Of a stretch of 8,587 nt of DNA, positions 1-6,526 are shown in pieces. Each line of letters begins with the position of its first letter. The stretch's first letter is position 1. Both the position numbers and the translations under genes were made by a program. The notes under the pieces are model-generated. The model was not told where the DNA came from. It did no database searches and was given only the letters and a program-made list of their open reading frames with translations. This DNA comes from an uncultured Synergistales bacterium (lineage in GTDB: Bacteria; Synergistota; Synergistia; Synergistales; Aminobacteriaceae). The stretch covers positions 1 to 8,587 of the forward strand of contig CAJORD010000190.1 of the NCBI GenBank assembly GCA_905236605.1, read 5' to 3'.

Positions 1-1045
1 AGCTGACCACTTCGGGCCGCTAACATGGTCAAATCTTAACGAAGACGAAGCTATGAAAAATTCGCTTGAGCTGCTGCGCTTGGCCGTTCGTGCGGGATTC
101 AAAAAAATTCATTTAGACACAAGTATGAAACTCGCTGACGACTCCCCGAACGAAAGACTTTCTGATGAAAAAATCGCCGAACGTGGTGCAACTTTGTTGG
201 CCGAATGCGAACGAACATATCAAGAACTTTTGAAACAAAATCCCGAAGAAGTTCGTCCGGTTTATATAATCGGCTCTGAAGTTCCGATTCCCGGCGGCGC
301 TCAGGAAGAAGAAGCCGGACTTCAGGTTACGAAGGTCAGCGATTTTGAAAACACTTTGAAAATTTACAAAAAGAAATTCGAAGAGCACGGACTTTCAGAA
401 CGTTGGGGCGATGTTATTGGCGTAGTTGTTCAACCGGGCGTCGAGTTTGGCGACAAAGAAATTCATTTTTATAATCGTGAAGCGGCGAAAGAACTTTCAG
501 CGGCGTTGAAAAAACACCCCGGCGTAGTCTTTGAAGGACATTCGACGGACTATCAGTCAAAAGAAAGATTGCGTGAGATGGTCGAAGACGGCATCGCGAT
601 TTTGAAAGTAGGGCCGGCGTTGACGTTCGCACTTCGTGAAGGGCTGTTCGCGTTGAGCATGATTGAGCAAGAATTAATTTCTGAAGGCGACCGCGCTAAT
701 TTCATCGAGACGCTTGAAAAAGTCATGTTAGAAAATCCGGGCAACTGGCAGAAACATTATCACGGCTCCGACAGAGAAAAATTTTTCGCACGTCGTTACA
801 GTTATTCGGACAGATGCAGATATTATTTCAGCACTTCCGAAATCAAAGACGCAATCAAAAAATTATTTGCAAACATTGACGCCGCTATCTCGCGTGATGA
901 AATTCTGCCGGGGCTGCTTAGTCAGTATATGCCGCGTCAATATAAACGAGTTCGCGACGGTGAAATTAAATTAAAAGCCGATGCGCTTGTGAAAGATTTT
1001 GTTGTGGCGGTTGCGGAAGATTACAATTTTGCAGCGGGATTTTAG
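1..1045 (+). CDS. gatZ/kbaZ: Class II D-tagatose-bisphosphate aldolase, non-catalytic subunit (GatZ/KbaZ family), 5' end outside window
   Basis: The reading frame is open from base 2 to the TAG at 1043-1045, giving 347 visible residues. The ATG at base 53 is internal: the 17 codons before it read ADHFGPLTWSNLNEDEA, matching the family's conserved GDHLGP...W...AM stretch. About 80-90 N-terminal residues of a usual ~420 are therefore missing upstream. Further family hallmarks, counted from the Met at base 53, are AGFKKIHLDTSM (14-25), IGSEVPIPGGA (73-83), VVQPGVEFGD (125-134), EGHSTDYQ (161-168), KVGPALTFALREGLF (185-199), HYHG (235-238) and RRYSYSDRCRYY (247-258). In enterobacteria this subunit stabilises the catalytic Y subunit, which cleaves tagatose-1,6-bisphosphate to glyceraldehyde-3-phosphate and dihydroxyacetone phosphate in the cytoplasm. 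No Y subunit is visible here. GatZ and KbaZ cannot be told apart from this fragment, and the true substrate in this organism is unknown. Confidence 0.93.
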   Translation, partial: ADHFGPLTWSNLNEDEAMKNSLELLRLAVRAGFKKIHLDTSMKLADDSPNERLSDEKIAERGATLLAECERTYQELLKQNPEEVRPVYIIGSEVPIPGGAQEEEAGLQVTKVSDFENTLKIYKKKFEEHGLSERWGDVIGVVVQPGVEFGDKEIHFYNREAAKELSAALKKHPGVVFEGHSTDYQSKERLREMVEDGIAILKVGPALTFALREGLFALSMIEQELISEGDRANFIETLEKVMLENPGNWQKHYHGSDREKFFARRYSYSDRCRYYFSTSEIKDAIKKLFANIDAAISRDEILPGLLSQYMPRQYKRVRDGEIKLKADALVKDFVVAVAEDYNFAAGF

Positions 1046-1048
1046 TAA

Positions 1049-1552
1049 ATGCACTATACGCAAAAATATAAATCGCCGCTTGGAAATATTTTGCTTGCTG
1101 CGGACGAAGAAGGTCTAACGGGTTTGTGGTTTGAGGGACAAAAATATTTTGCCTCAAATCTTGCTCCAGAGCATCAGGAAAAAGATACGCCAATCTTTGA
1201 ACAAGTTTTTAAGTGGCTAAATATATATTTTTCCGGAGAAAATCCAAATTTCACGCCGCCTCTTCATATGCTTGGGACAGAATTTCAGATAAAAGTCTGG
1301 GAGCATCTGCTAAAAATCTCGTACGGTCAAACGATAACTTATGGTCAACTTGCTAGACTGTGTGGTATAACGTCGGCTCAAGCTGTTGGCGGTGCCGTAG
1401 GACATAATGCAATTTCAATTATTATTCCCTGTCATCGTGTTGTAGGTGCAAATGGAAATCTCACGGGTTATTCCGCAGGCATTGATAAAAAACTAAAGCT
1501 TTTGTCTTTGGAAAAAATAAACACGGAAAAATTTTTTGTTCCGAATAAGTGA
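1049..1552 (+). CDS. ogt: Methylated-DNA--[protein]-cysteine S-methyltransferase (O6-alkylguanine repair)
   Basis: This 167-residue protein is a suicide DNA-repair enzyme that moves the alkyl group from O6-alkylguanine to its own cysteine. The active-site motif PCHRV is at residues 127-131, with Cys128 as acceptor. Other family motifs are FQIKVWEHLLKISYGQTITY (79-98, DNA-binding-domain entry), QLARLCGITSAQAVGGAVGHN (100-120, helix-turn-helix) and the C-terminal GYSAGIDKKLKLLSLE (140-155). The length fits single-domain Ogt enzymes. In the helix-turn-helix, Gln111 sits where human AGT has its 'arginine finger' (A-R-A-V-G there, A-Q-A-V-G here). The ATG lies 3 nt after the upstream aldolase stop and has no strong RBS of its own, so it is probably co-transcribed and translationally coupled. 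A terminator follows 28 nt after the stop. Confidence 0.95.
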   Translation: MHYTQKYKSPLGNILLAADEEGLTGLWFEGQKYFASNLAPEHQEKDTPIFEQVFKWLNIYFSGENPNFTPPLHMLGTEFQIKVWEHLLKISYGQTITYGQLARLCGITSAQAVGGAVGHNAISIIIPCHRVVGANGNLTGYSAGIDKKLKLLSLEKINTEKFFVPNK

Positions 1553-1579
1553 GAAGCACTTAAGATTTTTTTAATTGAA

Positions 1580-1619
1580 AAAGTCAGTTCCTCTTGTCAT
1601 GAGAAGAGCTGATTTTTTT
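1580..1619 (+). terminator. Intrinsic terminator after ogt
   Basis: An imperfect hairpin is followed by seven T residues (1613-1619). The 5' arm AAAGTCAG (1580-1587) plus CTCTT (1591-1595) pairs with AAGAG (1604-1608) plus CTGATTTT (1609-1616). There is one 3-nt bulge (1588-1590), one G-T pair and a loop of 8 nt. It ends the aldolase-ogt unit and separates it from the next gene's promoter. Pairing was judged by eye, without a folding energy. Confidence 0.72.
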
Positions 1620-1634
1620 ATATTCATCTAAGCA

Positions 1635-1643
1635 TGTTATAAT
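1635..1643 (+). promoter_or_regulatory. Extended -10 promoter for the repeat-containing surface-protein gene
   Basis: TGTTATAAT is a perfect TATAAT (1638-1643) with the extended TGn element at 1635-1637. No good -35 box lies 16-18 nt upstream, where the T-run of the terminator sits; this is common for extended -10 promoters. Transcription would start near 1650, giving a leader of about 33 nt before the ATG at 1683. Confidence 0.6.
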
Positions 1644-1667
1644 TTATTAACAAAATTTAAGTAATAT

Positions 1668-1672
1668 GGAGG
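1668..1672 (+). promoter_or_regulatory. RBS that fixes the start at 1683, upstream of the pentamer repeat
   Basis: GGAGG at 1668-1672 lies 10 nt before the ATG at 1683. It is the only strong RBS in the interval and points to a start upstream of the GTCAA repeat. That ATG is out of frame with the long downstream reading frame at the present repeat length. The in-frame ATG at 1835 has no comparable RBS. Confidence 0.75.
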
Positions 1673-1682
1673 TTGATTTTTT

Positions 1683-3454
1683 ATGTTTGACTGTATAATG
1701 GTCAAGTCAAGTCAAGTCAAGTCAAGTCAAGAGCTGAGCTGATCCTTAGCGCGCTAGTCCTTCTGTTTGTTCTCCTTTCGAGTTCGGTTTCTTATGCTGA
1801 TGTAGTTTACATTGGGAAGAGTCAGAGTCATGTAATGTATGTCAAGCAGGAAAGCTCCGAAAAATTCACACGAATTTCAGATGTACTTCCAGAAATTACA
1901 GAGCGAAGCGATAATCGCTATCCTTACTACGACGAAATTGCCGCGTTCACTGTAAACGGCAAAAACAGAGTTATCGTGTTCCGTCGCGAATCTGATACAA
2001 GCGTAACCATATCGACATACGACCCTGAAAATTTCTCAACTCCTGTCGCAAGCAAGACGCATGAAATCCCTAACGGTCATGATGGCGGTATTGACATTTT
2101 AGGCAATAATATTATTTTCGCAGAAGCTAATGTCATCTACGAAATGAATCCGGAAACTTGCGAAATCGTCAACACGTATCAGTATAGTGATTATGTTGGC
2201 TCCGAAGCTGATGTAATCGTGCATGACGGTTTAATTTTCGTGTGCGAGGCTATTTCAGATCTCGACGGTCCGAATTTCAAACTTGAAATTTTGAGCGCTG
2301 TGAACAAAGATAAAGTAACCGGGAGCATTAACGGTTTGACAGTAGATTTGGCTTCAAGCGGTAATAATCTTTATTGCAGCGGTGGCGGAGACGGAATCTA
2401 TCTCATGAAATACAATGACTTCAAAAATCTTACGCTCAATGAGTCAGAAGAGAATTTCTCTAAATACACTACGCTTGCCATAAATGGAGAAGTAGCGGCT
2501 TTTTGTTCAGACGGCAACGGCGGACTTTATTACATTTTAAGAGAAGATTTTATTACCACTGAAGGCGGTAGAAGTTTTGTATTAGGCAAGAAAATTTATC
2601 ATTACGACGGCTCAAAATCAACGCAAGTATATAGCTCGGATACACAATTAGGTAGCCTTGTTTACGATCCCGTCGGCAAAGCTTTGTTTGCCGGACTTTA
2701 TCCCGACGTTGATACACCTTCATTGATGGGGTTTTACTTTGCTTTAACGCAAAATAGCAACGGCAATTTTGAACGCAGAGAGCCGGATTTTCGGCCGTAT
2801 TGGGAAGATGGATTTTATCCATTAGCAGCAGTTGTCAGCAAAGCTTCATCAAATTCTGAGCAACAAGACAACACACAGCAGACGGGGACGGAAGTTAAAA
2901 CTAAAACTTTGTCTGAAAATATTGCTTCAAAACTTGGTGTTTCAAGTTCTGATTTAACGCTTTTGCCTTCGAGCACTACGAATCAAGATATAGTAGCAAC
3001 GGACGCAGCAAAGGCAGCCATATCGAACGACGCCGGCTTTGCAGTTGTCGATCAGTTTGGCTCCGTTTCGATTCAGACGGCGGGAGCTTACTATTGGGAG
3101 CTTAAAGTCGAATCCAATTCAGGCTACCTAGGACAACCCGCAGCAAATTACAAAATCTATCTCGTGAATATTAACGTCTACACGGGCGCTGTGAGTGTGT
3201 CATCACTTCCGACCGGAATAACTGAAACAACGATCACGGACTCTAGCGGAAATTCTTTAACGACAATTCCGAGTTCGATCTATGTCTCTGCAAATCTTGA
3301 ACCGGGTACTCACGGAGTATATTTGGCGCGGTCAACTAGCTCCGGCACCGGCGACAAAAATTTGAAATCTTCCGGCGCGGGCTGTAATTTTGGATTTGGA
3401 ATTTTGCCTGCGATTTTAATTTTTTCATGTGCGATTTTGCGTAAAAAATTTTAA
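1683..3454 (+). CDS. Predicted phase-variable secreted/surface protein with C-terminal Synergist-CTERM-like sorting signal (currently out of frame, OFF)
   Basis: The long frame is open from 1691 to the TAA at 3452-3454. Before its first ATG (1835) it encodes an obvious signal peptide: AELILSALVLLLFVLL from 1733, then SSSVSYA|D with cleavage expected after 1798. The mature part begins as a region of short beta-strand-like repeats (IDILGNNIIFAEANVIYEMN; GLTVDLASSGNNLYCSGG; GKKIYHYDG), probably a beta-propeller. A Ser/Gln/Thr-rich linker follows (near residues 333-352, counted from the 1835 Met), then an unrecognised Ser/Thr-rich domain. The C-terminus, SGAGCNFGFG, a hydrophobic helix and RKKF (513-539), resembles the Synergist-CTERM sorting signal. 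No ATG, GTG or TTG lies in frame upstream of 1835. The RBS-supported ATG at 1683 (and the ATG at 1698) is in another frame and stops at TGA 1740-1742. Removing one GTCAA unit would join the 1683 start to this frame and give about 588 residues. The ligand or role is unknown. A plain frameshift mutation or an assembly error is the alternative. Confidence 0.82.
1701..1730 (+). repeat. Tandem pentanucleotide repeat (GTCAA)6, candidate phase-variation tract
   Basis: There are six perfect copies of GTCAA, immediately followed by two copies of GAGCT (1731-1740) and GA. The tract sits between an RBS-supported ATG (1683) and a signal-peptide sequence. Five and three share no factor, so a gain or loss of one unit shifts the reading frame. 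The five codons GTC, AAG, TCA, AGT and CAA are read in the same cyclic order in all three forward frames, so the tract never contains a stop. It encodes Val-Lys-Ser-Ser-Gln repeats, a polar basic stretch suited to a signal-peptide n-region. TGA codons at 1735 and 1740 close the two wrong frames directly after the tract. Confidence 0.95.
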
Positions 3455-3470
3455 TCTTACGGTAAAAAAT

Positions 3471-3510
3471 AAAAGGGCATACTCTTTATTTCGGGTATGC
3501 TCTTTTTTTT
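3471..3510. terminator. Bidirectional intrinsic terminator between convergent genes
   Basis: AAAAGGGCATACTC (3471-3484) pairs with GGGTATGCTCTTTT (3493-3506) through 14 base pairs, two of them G-T, around an 8-nt loop. The T-run continues to 3510. On the other strand, the A-rich stretch at 3464-3474 becomes a T-run. The hairpin can therefore stop both the surface-protein transcript and the minus-strand thr transcript, whose thrB stop codon is at 3520-3522. Confidence 0.9.
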
Positions 3511-3519
3511 ATATGTTTT

Positions 3520-4434
3520 CTATTTTTCGATGACAGTTCCGGACGATGCGCAATTAAGAACAAAGAAGTGCGAAGCCGAACCGCCTCCCGTGAAAATTTT
3601 GCACATTGCTTGAGATAATTGCCCGGCTTTGCCGTGAACAATTGCGATCATAGTCGGGCCTGAACCACTTATAGCCGTCGCTACACAGTCAGGGTGATTG
3701 GCGATTTCGTGAAGAAATTTCTCGCCCGTCGTCCCCGGAAATAATTTCGCTCTATGTGGCTGATGAAGCCGATCTTCCATTCCCACTCGCAACAAGTCCC
3801 AACGTCCCATAGCCCACGCCGCGCAAAGAATGCTAGCATGACTGACATTAAAAACAGCGTCCTTAAATGGAACACTCTGCGGCAAAATTTTTCTTGCGTC
3901 TTCAGTGTGAACTTGAAAATCTGGAACAGCCGCGATTACGTTTAAGTCGTCAGGAAGCGCGGGAAGTTTCACACATCGAAGCGTCTCGCCGTCCCAACAT
4001 GAAACAGTCATGCCGCCAATATAACACGGAACGACGTTATCGGGGTGGCCTTCGATTTTTGTCATGACGCGCAATAATTCATTTTCTGATTTCCCAGCGT
4101 CCGATAACAAATTCGCAAGCACTACACCCGCGACTACAGCGGTCGAAGAACTTCCTAAGCCGCGATTTAACGGAACGGCGTTGCAACTTTCAAAAGCAAA
4201 GCCCTTCACGGGGACGTTCCATTCGTTACAAGCTTTAATATAACTCGTTACAAGCATGTTCTTAGAAGCGTCTTTGAGTTCGTCAACACCTTCGCCAGAA
4301 ATTTCGCAAGTATATTGACCTTCGGGCAAAATTTCTTTAATCGTGAAAATGTTGTAAAGGCTCAAAGCCATTCCCAAAGTATCGAAGCCGGAACCTAAAT
4401 TCGCCGTCGTTGCAGGAACTTTTAATTTAATCAT
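3520..4434 (-). CDS. thrB: Homoserine kinase
   Basis: This 304-residue cytoplasmic GHMP-family kinase phosphorylates homoserine to O-phosphohomoserine, the substrate of threonine synthase. Motif 1, VPATTANLGSGFDTLG, is at residues 6-21. The ATP-binding motif PLNRGLGSSSTAVVAG is at 88-103, EGHPDNVVP at 128-136, and motif 3, AISGSGPTMIAI, at 254-265. The length is typical for ThrB. Its ATG overlaps the thrC stop by 4 nt (ATGA, 4431-4434), indicating translational coupling. It is the last gene of the minus-strand operon and ends just before the bidirectional terminator. The aspartate-pathway genes for homoserine production are not in the window. Confidence 0.97.
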   Translation of the reverse strand: MIKLKVPATTANLGSGFDTLGMALSLYNIFTIKEILPEGQYTCEISGEGVDELKDASKNMLVTSYIKACNEWNVPVKGFAFESCNAVPLNRGLGSSSTAVVAGVVLANLLSDAGKSENELLRVMTKIEGHPDNVVPCYIGGMTVSCWDGETLRCVKLPALPDDLNVIAAVPDFQVHTEDARKILPQSVPFKDAVFNVSHASILCAAWAMGRWDLLRVGMEDRLHQPHRAKLFPGTTGEKFLHEIANHPDCVATAISGSGPTMIAIVHGKAGQLSQAMCKIFTGGGSASHFFVLNCASSGTVIEK

Positions 4435-5474
4435 TTCGATTCTAAAACTCTCATTAAGTCTTCGAGAGTGTCGTTAATCTCGATCGGCTTTCCTACTTGC
4501 GACATCGCTGTATCAGGGTCTTTCAAGCCGTTGCCCGTGAGGATCATTGTAACGGTGATGCCTTCAGGAAGTTTGCCAAGTCCCTTGAGTTTTATTAACC
4601 CGGCGAGCGGTGCGCATGACGCAGGCTCCGCGAAGACTCCGCCTTCTGCGGCTAAAATTTTCTGCGCGGCTAAAATTTCTTCGTCAGTTACGGAATTAAA
4701 TTCTCCGCCGGACTCACTCACGGCAGCTCTTGCAAGATGAGCGCTTACGGGATTTCCAATTCTGATTGCTGTTGCGATTGTTTCAGGGTTAGGGCACGGC
4801 TTATTAAAGACGAGCGGCGCAGCGCCTTCAGCTTGGAAGCCCATCATTCGAGGAAGTGAATTAATTTTTCCGAGTTTCTTATATTCGTTATAACCTGCCC
4901 AGTATGCGCTAATGTTGCCGGCGTTGCCTACGGGTATGGCGTGCCAATCGGGGGCCTTGCCTAAGACGTCGCAAATTTCCCACGCGCCCGAACGTTGGCC
5001 GATTAATCTATACGGGTTCACGGAGTTGACCATAGCGCAGCCGGTCTTGTCTGCACCTTCGCGAGCGAGTTCTAAGGCTCTGTCAAAATTTCCTTTTACG
5101 GCGATAACTTTAGCTCCGTACATCAACGCTTGCGCCAATTTCCCGAGCGCGACTTTTCCGGCGGGAAGCAAAACGAAGCAAGGGATCCCCTGTGAAGCAG
5201 CATATGCCGCGGCACTTGCGGACGTGTTGCCGGTTGAAGCACAGATTACAGCGCGCTTACCGTCTTCGAGAGCCTTAGCGACAGCCAAGACCATTCCACG
5301 GTCTTTGAAGGAGCCGGACGGATTACAGCCCTCGAACTTGCCATATAATTTAATTCCGAGTCGTTCGCTTACTCGCGGCAGAAAAATTAACGGCGTGTTA
5401 CCCTCTTCAAGATTTACATTTGGTGTTGCCGGTGTTATCGGCAAGAGTTCTTTGTAATGATTTAATACTCCCAT
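4431..5474 (-). CDS. thrC: Threonine synthase
   Basis: This 347-residue PLP enzyme converts O-phosphohomoserine to threonine and phosphate. The PLP-lysine motif NPSGSFKDRGM is at residues 51-61, with Lys57 expected to form the Schiff base. STGNTSASAAAYAA (80-93) and VGNAGNISAYWAGY (182-195) form the cofactor phosphate-binding and active-site loops. EPASCAPLAGL (283-293) and TGNGLKDP (313-320) are further family signatures. The size matches the short bacterial class of ThrC (about 350 residues). The ATG at 5474 follows a clear RBS and lies 24 nt after the glycosyltransferase stop, so it is probably in one transcript with the genes on either side. With thrB it supplies the last two steps of threonine synthesis. 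Confidence 0.97.
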   Translation of the reverse strand: MGVLNHYKELLPITPATPNVNLEEGNTPLIFLPRVSERLGIKLYGKFEGCNPSGSFKDRGMVLAVAKALEDGKRAVICASTGNTSASAAAYAASQGIPCFVLLPAGKVALGKLAQALMYGAKVIAVKGNFDRALELAREGADKTGCAMVNSVNPYRLIGQRSGAWEICDVLGKAPDWHAIPVGNAGNISAYWAGYNEYKKLGKINSLPRMMGFQAEGAAPLVFNKPCPNPETIATAIRIGNPVSAHLARAAVSESGGEFNSVTDEEILAAQKILAAEGGVFAEPASCAPLAGLIKLKGLGKLPEGITVTMILTGNGLKDPDTAMSQVGKPIEINDTLEDLMRVLESK

Positions 5475-5483
5475 GATTATTAA

Positions 5484-5490
5484 CTCCTTT
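5484..5490 (-). promoter_or_regulatory. thrC: RBS of thrC
   Basis: On the minus strand, AAAGGAG (complement of 5484-5490) lies 9 nt before the thrC ATG and confirms that start. It sits inside the 24-nt gap after the glycosyltransferase, which leaves no room for a separate promoter within the gap. Confidence 0.85.
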
Positions 5491-5498
5491 AATTAAAA

Positions 5499-6509
5499 TT
5501 ATTGTTCTGTTCTATCATAAAGCTTGTTAATAATTTTCTTAATACACGGCCTGAACGTCGATAAGATTCTGAAAGGCCATGTCCAGCCCGATATTATTAA
5601 TCTCGCCGCTGACTTTCTGAAGCTATCGATCAAAGGCGATTCTAATATATCACGCTTATTCGCTACAAAAAAGCTGCGAATGGTGTCAAACCTGTCGAAA
5701 TATTTTTCTGAGTTTTCTTTATTAAGATACATGTACGACGAGACGCCGAACCAGACAGCTTTTTTCAAAATCAGCGGCATTGTATCAGGCACCCAATCTG
5801 CAGCCATTGAATAACGTTCAATAAAAATCAAAGCTCGTTCCATAGGACTAATTATTGTCTTTGCTGTAGCTGAGGTGGTGTTGCCAGTGTGGTTTCGATA
5901 AAAATATAAAGTTGCTTCAGAGACTGCAATAAGCTTTGTCCTCTTCAAAACATGCGGAAAGACTCCCATGTCTTCAACGCTCCGAAAGTTTTCAGGGAAG
6001 CGGACTTTTTCTCCAGAATTGAAAAGTTCGGCTTTGAATAATTTTCCGATAACATGATTAAAAACTAAATCTGGAATTAATATTTCTGCATATTCGTTCA
6101 TCGTGTAAACTCGAGTCTCATATCCTCTGGGAGCTTGCGTTTCATCATAAAATTCTGTGCCGCTTGCTATATCGGCGTTATGTTCGTGAGCAATTTTGAG
6201 AAGCGTTGAGCAACATTCCGGCCTTATCCAGTCATCGTCATCAACAAAAGTAACGTAGCGTCCTGTCATTCTGTCGAGTGCAAAGTTCCGTGAGCTTGCT
6301 TGTCCTCCGTTTTGTTTTGAGAAAATTTTTATCCGGCTGTCTTTTGCGGCGAAAGCTTCACAGATTTCGAGCGAATTATCTTTGCTGCCGTCGTTCACAA
6401 GAAGAATTTCAAGATTCTTGTATTCTTGATTCATGATTGAGTTTAAGCATTTTTCAATAAATTTTTCTCCGTTATAGACCGGCACAATCACGCTTATTAA
6501 ATCGTCCAT
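5499..6509 (-). CDS. Family 2 glycosyltransferase (GT-A fold)
   Basis: From the preferred start at 6509 the protein has 336 residues. The N-terminal GT2 domain begins at once with LISVIVPVYNGEKF (4-17), then LEILLVNDGSKDNS (33-46), NGGQASSRNFAL (67-78) and the metal/nucleotide-sugar motif FVDDDDW (88-94). VEDMGVFPH (178-186) resembles the later acidic 'ED' motif of the family. The C-terminal third has no clear family match; it is rich in basic and aromatic residues near the end, which suggests membrane contact but no clear transmembrane helix. Such enzymes transfer a sugar from an activated donor to surface polysaccharide, lipid or protein; the substrate cannot be read from sequence. An in-frame ATG at 6569 would add 20 residues and overlap the peptidase gene by 43 nt. 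The 6509 ATG follows AGGGAAC and gives the usual family N-terminus. It is an unexpected neighbour for threonine genes. Confidence 0.9.
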   Translation of the reverse strand: MDDLISVIVPVYNGEKFIEKCLNSIMNQEYKNLEILLVNDGSKDNSLEICEAFAAKDSRIKIFSKQNGGQASSRNFALDRMTGRYVTFVDDDDWIRPECCSTLLKIAHEHNADIASGTEFYDETQAPRGYETRVYTMNEYAEILIPDLVFNHVIGKLFKAELFNSGEKVRFPENFRSVEDMGVFPHVLKRTKLIAVSEATLYFYRNHTGNTTSATAKTIISPMERALIFIERYSMAADWVPDTMPLILKKAVWFGVSSYMYLNKENSEKYFDRFDTIRSFFVANKRDILESPLIDSFRKSAARLIISGWTWPFRILSTFRPCIKKIINKLYDRTEQ

Positions 6510-6526
6510 GAGTTCCCTATCTTCTG

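Noticed and set aside
53..1045. ATG 53 as the start of the aldolase subunit
   Set aside because: The frame is open to the window edge and the upstream residues match conserved family sequence, so the gene is cut by the window.
1701..1730. GTCAA array as a CRISPR or plasmid iteron
   Set aside because: The units are 5 nt with no spacers and lie inside a coding start region; no replication or Cas gene is near.
2553..2822. Minus-strand open frame within the surface-protein gene
   Set aside because: It is a shadow of the real frame; there is no promoter, RBS or domain evidence.
1835..3454. Taking ATG 1835 as the true start of the surface protein
   Set aside because: It has no good RBS and would discard a clear in-frame signal peptide encoded from about 1733 to 1798.
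4912..5457. 181-codon plus-strand open frame
   Set aside because: It lies wholly antisense to thrC, whose motifs are intact, and shows no family features.
5524..5814. Plus-strand open frame of 96 codons opposite the glycosyltransferase
   Set aside because: It is antisense to a well-supported gene, has no RBS-supported start and shows no recognisable motif.
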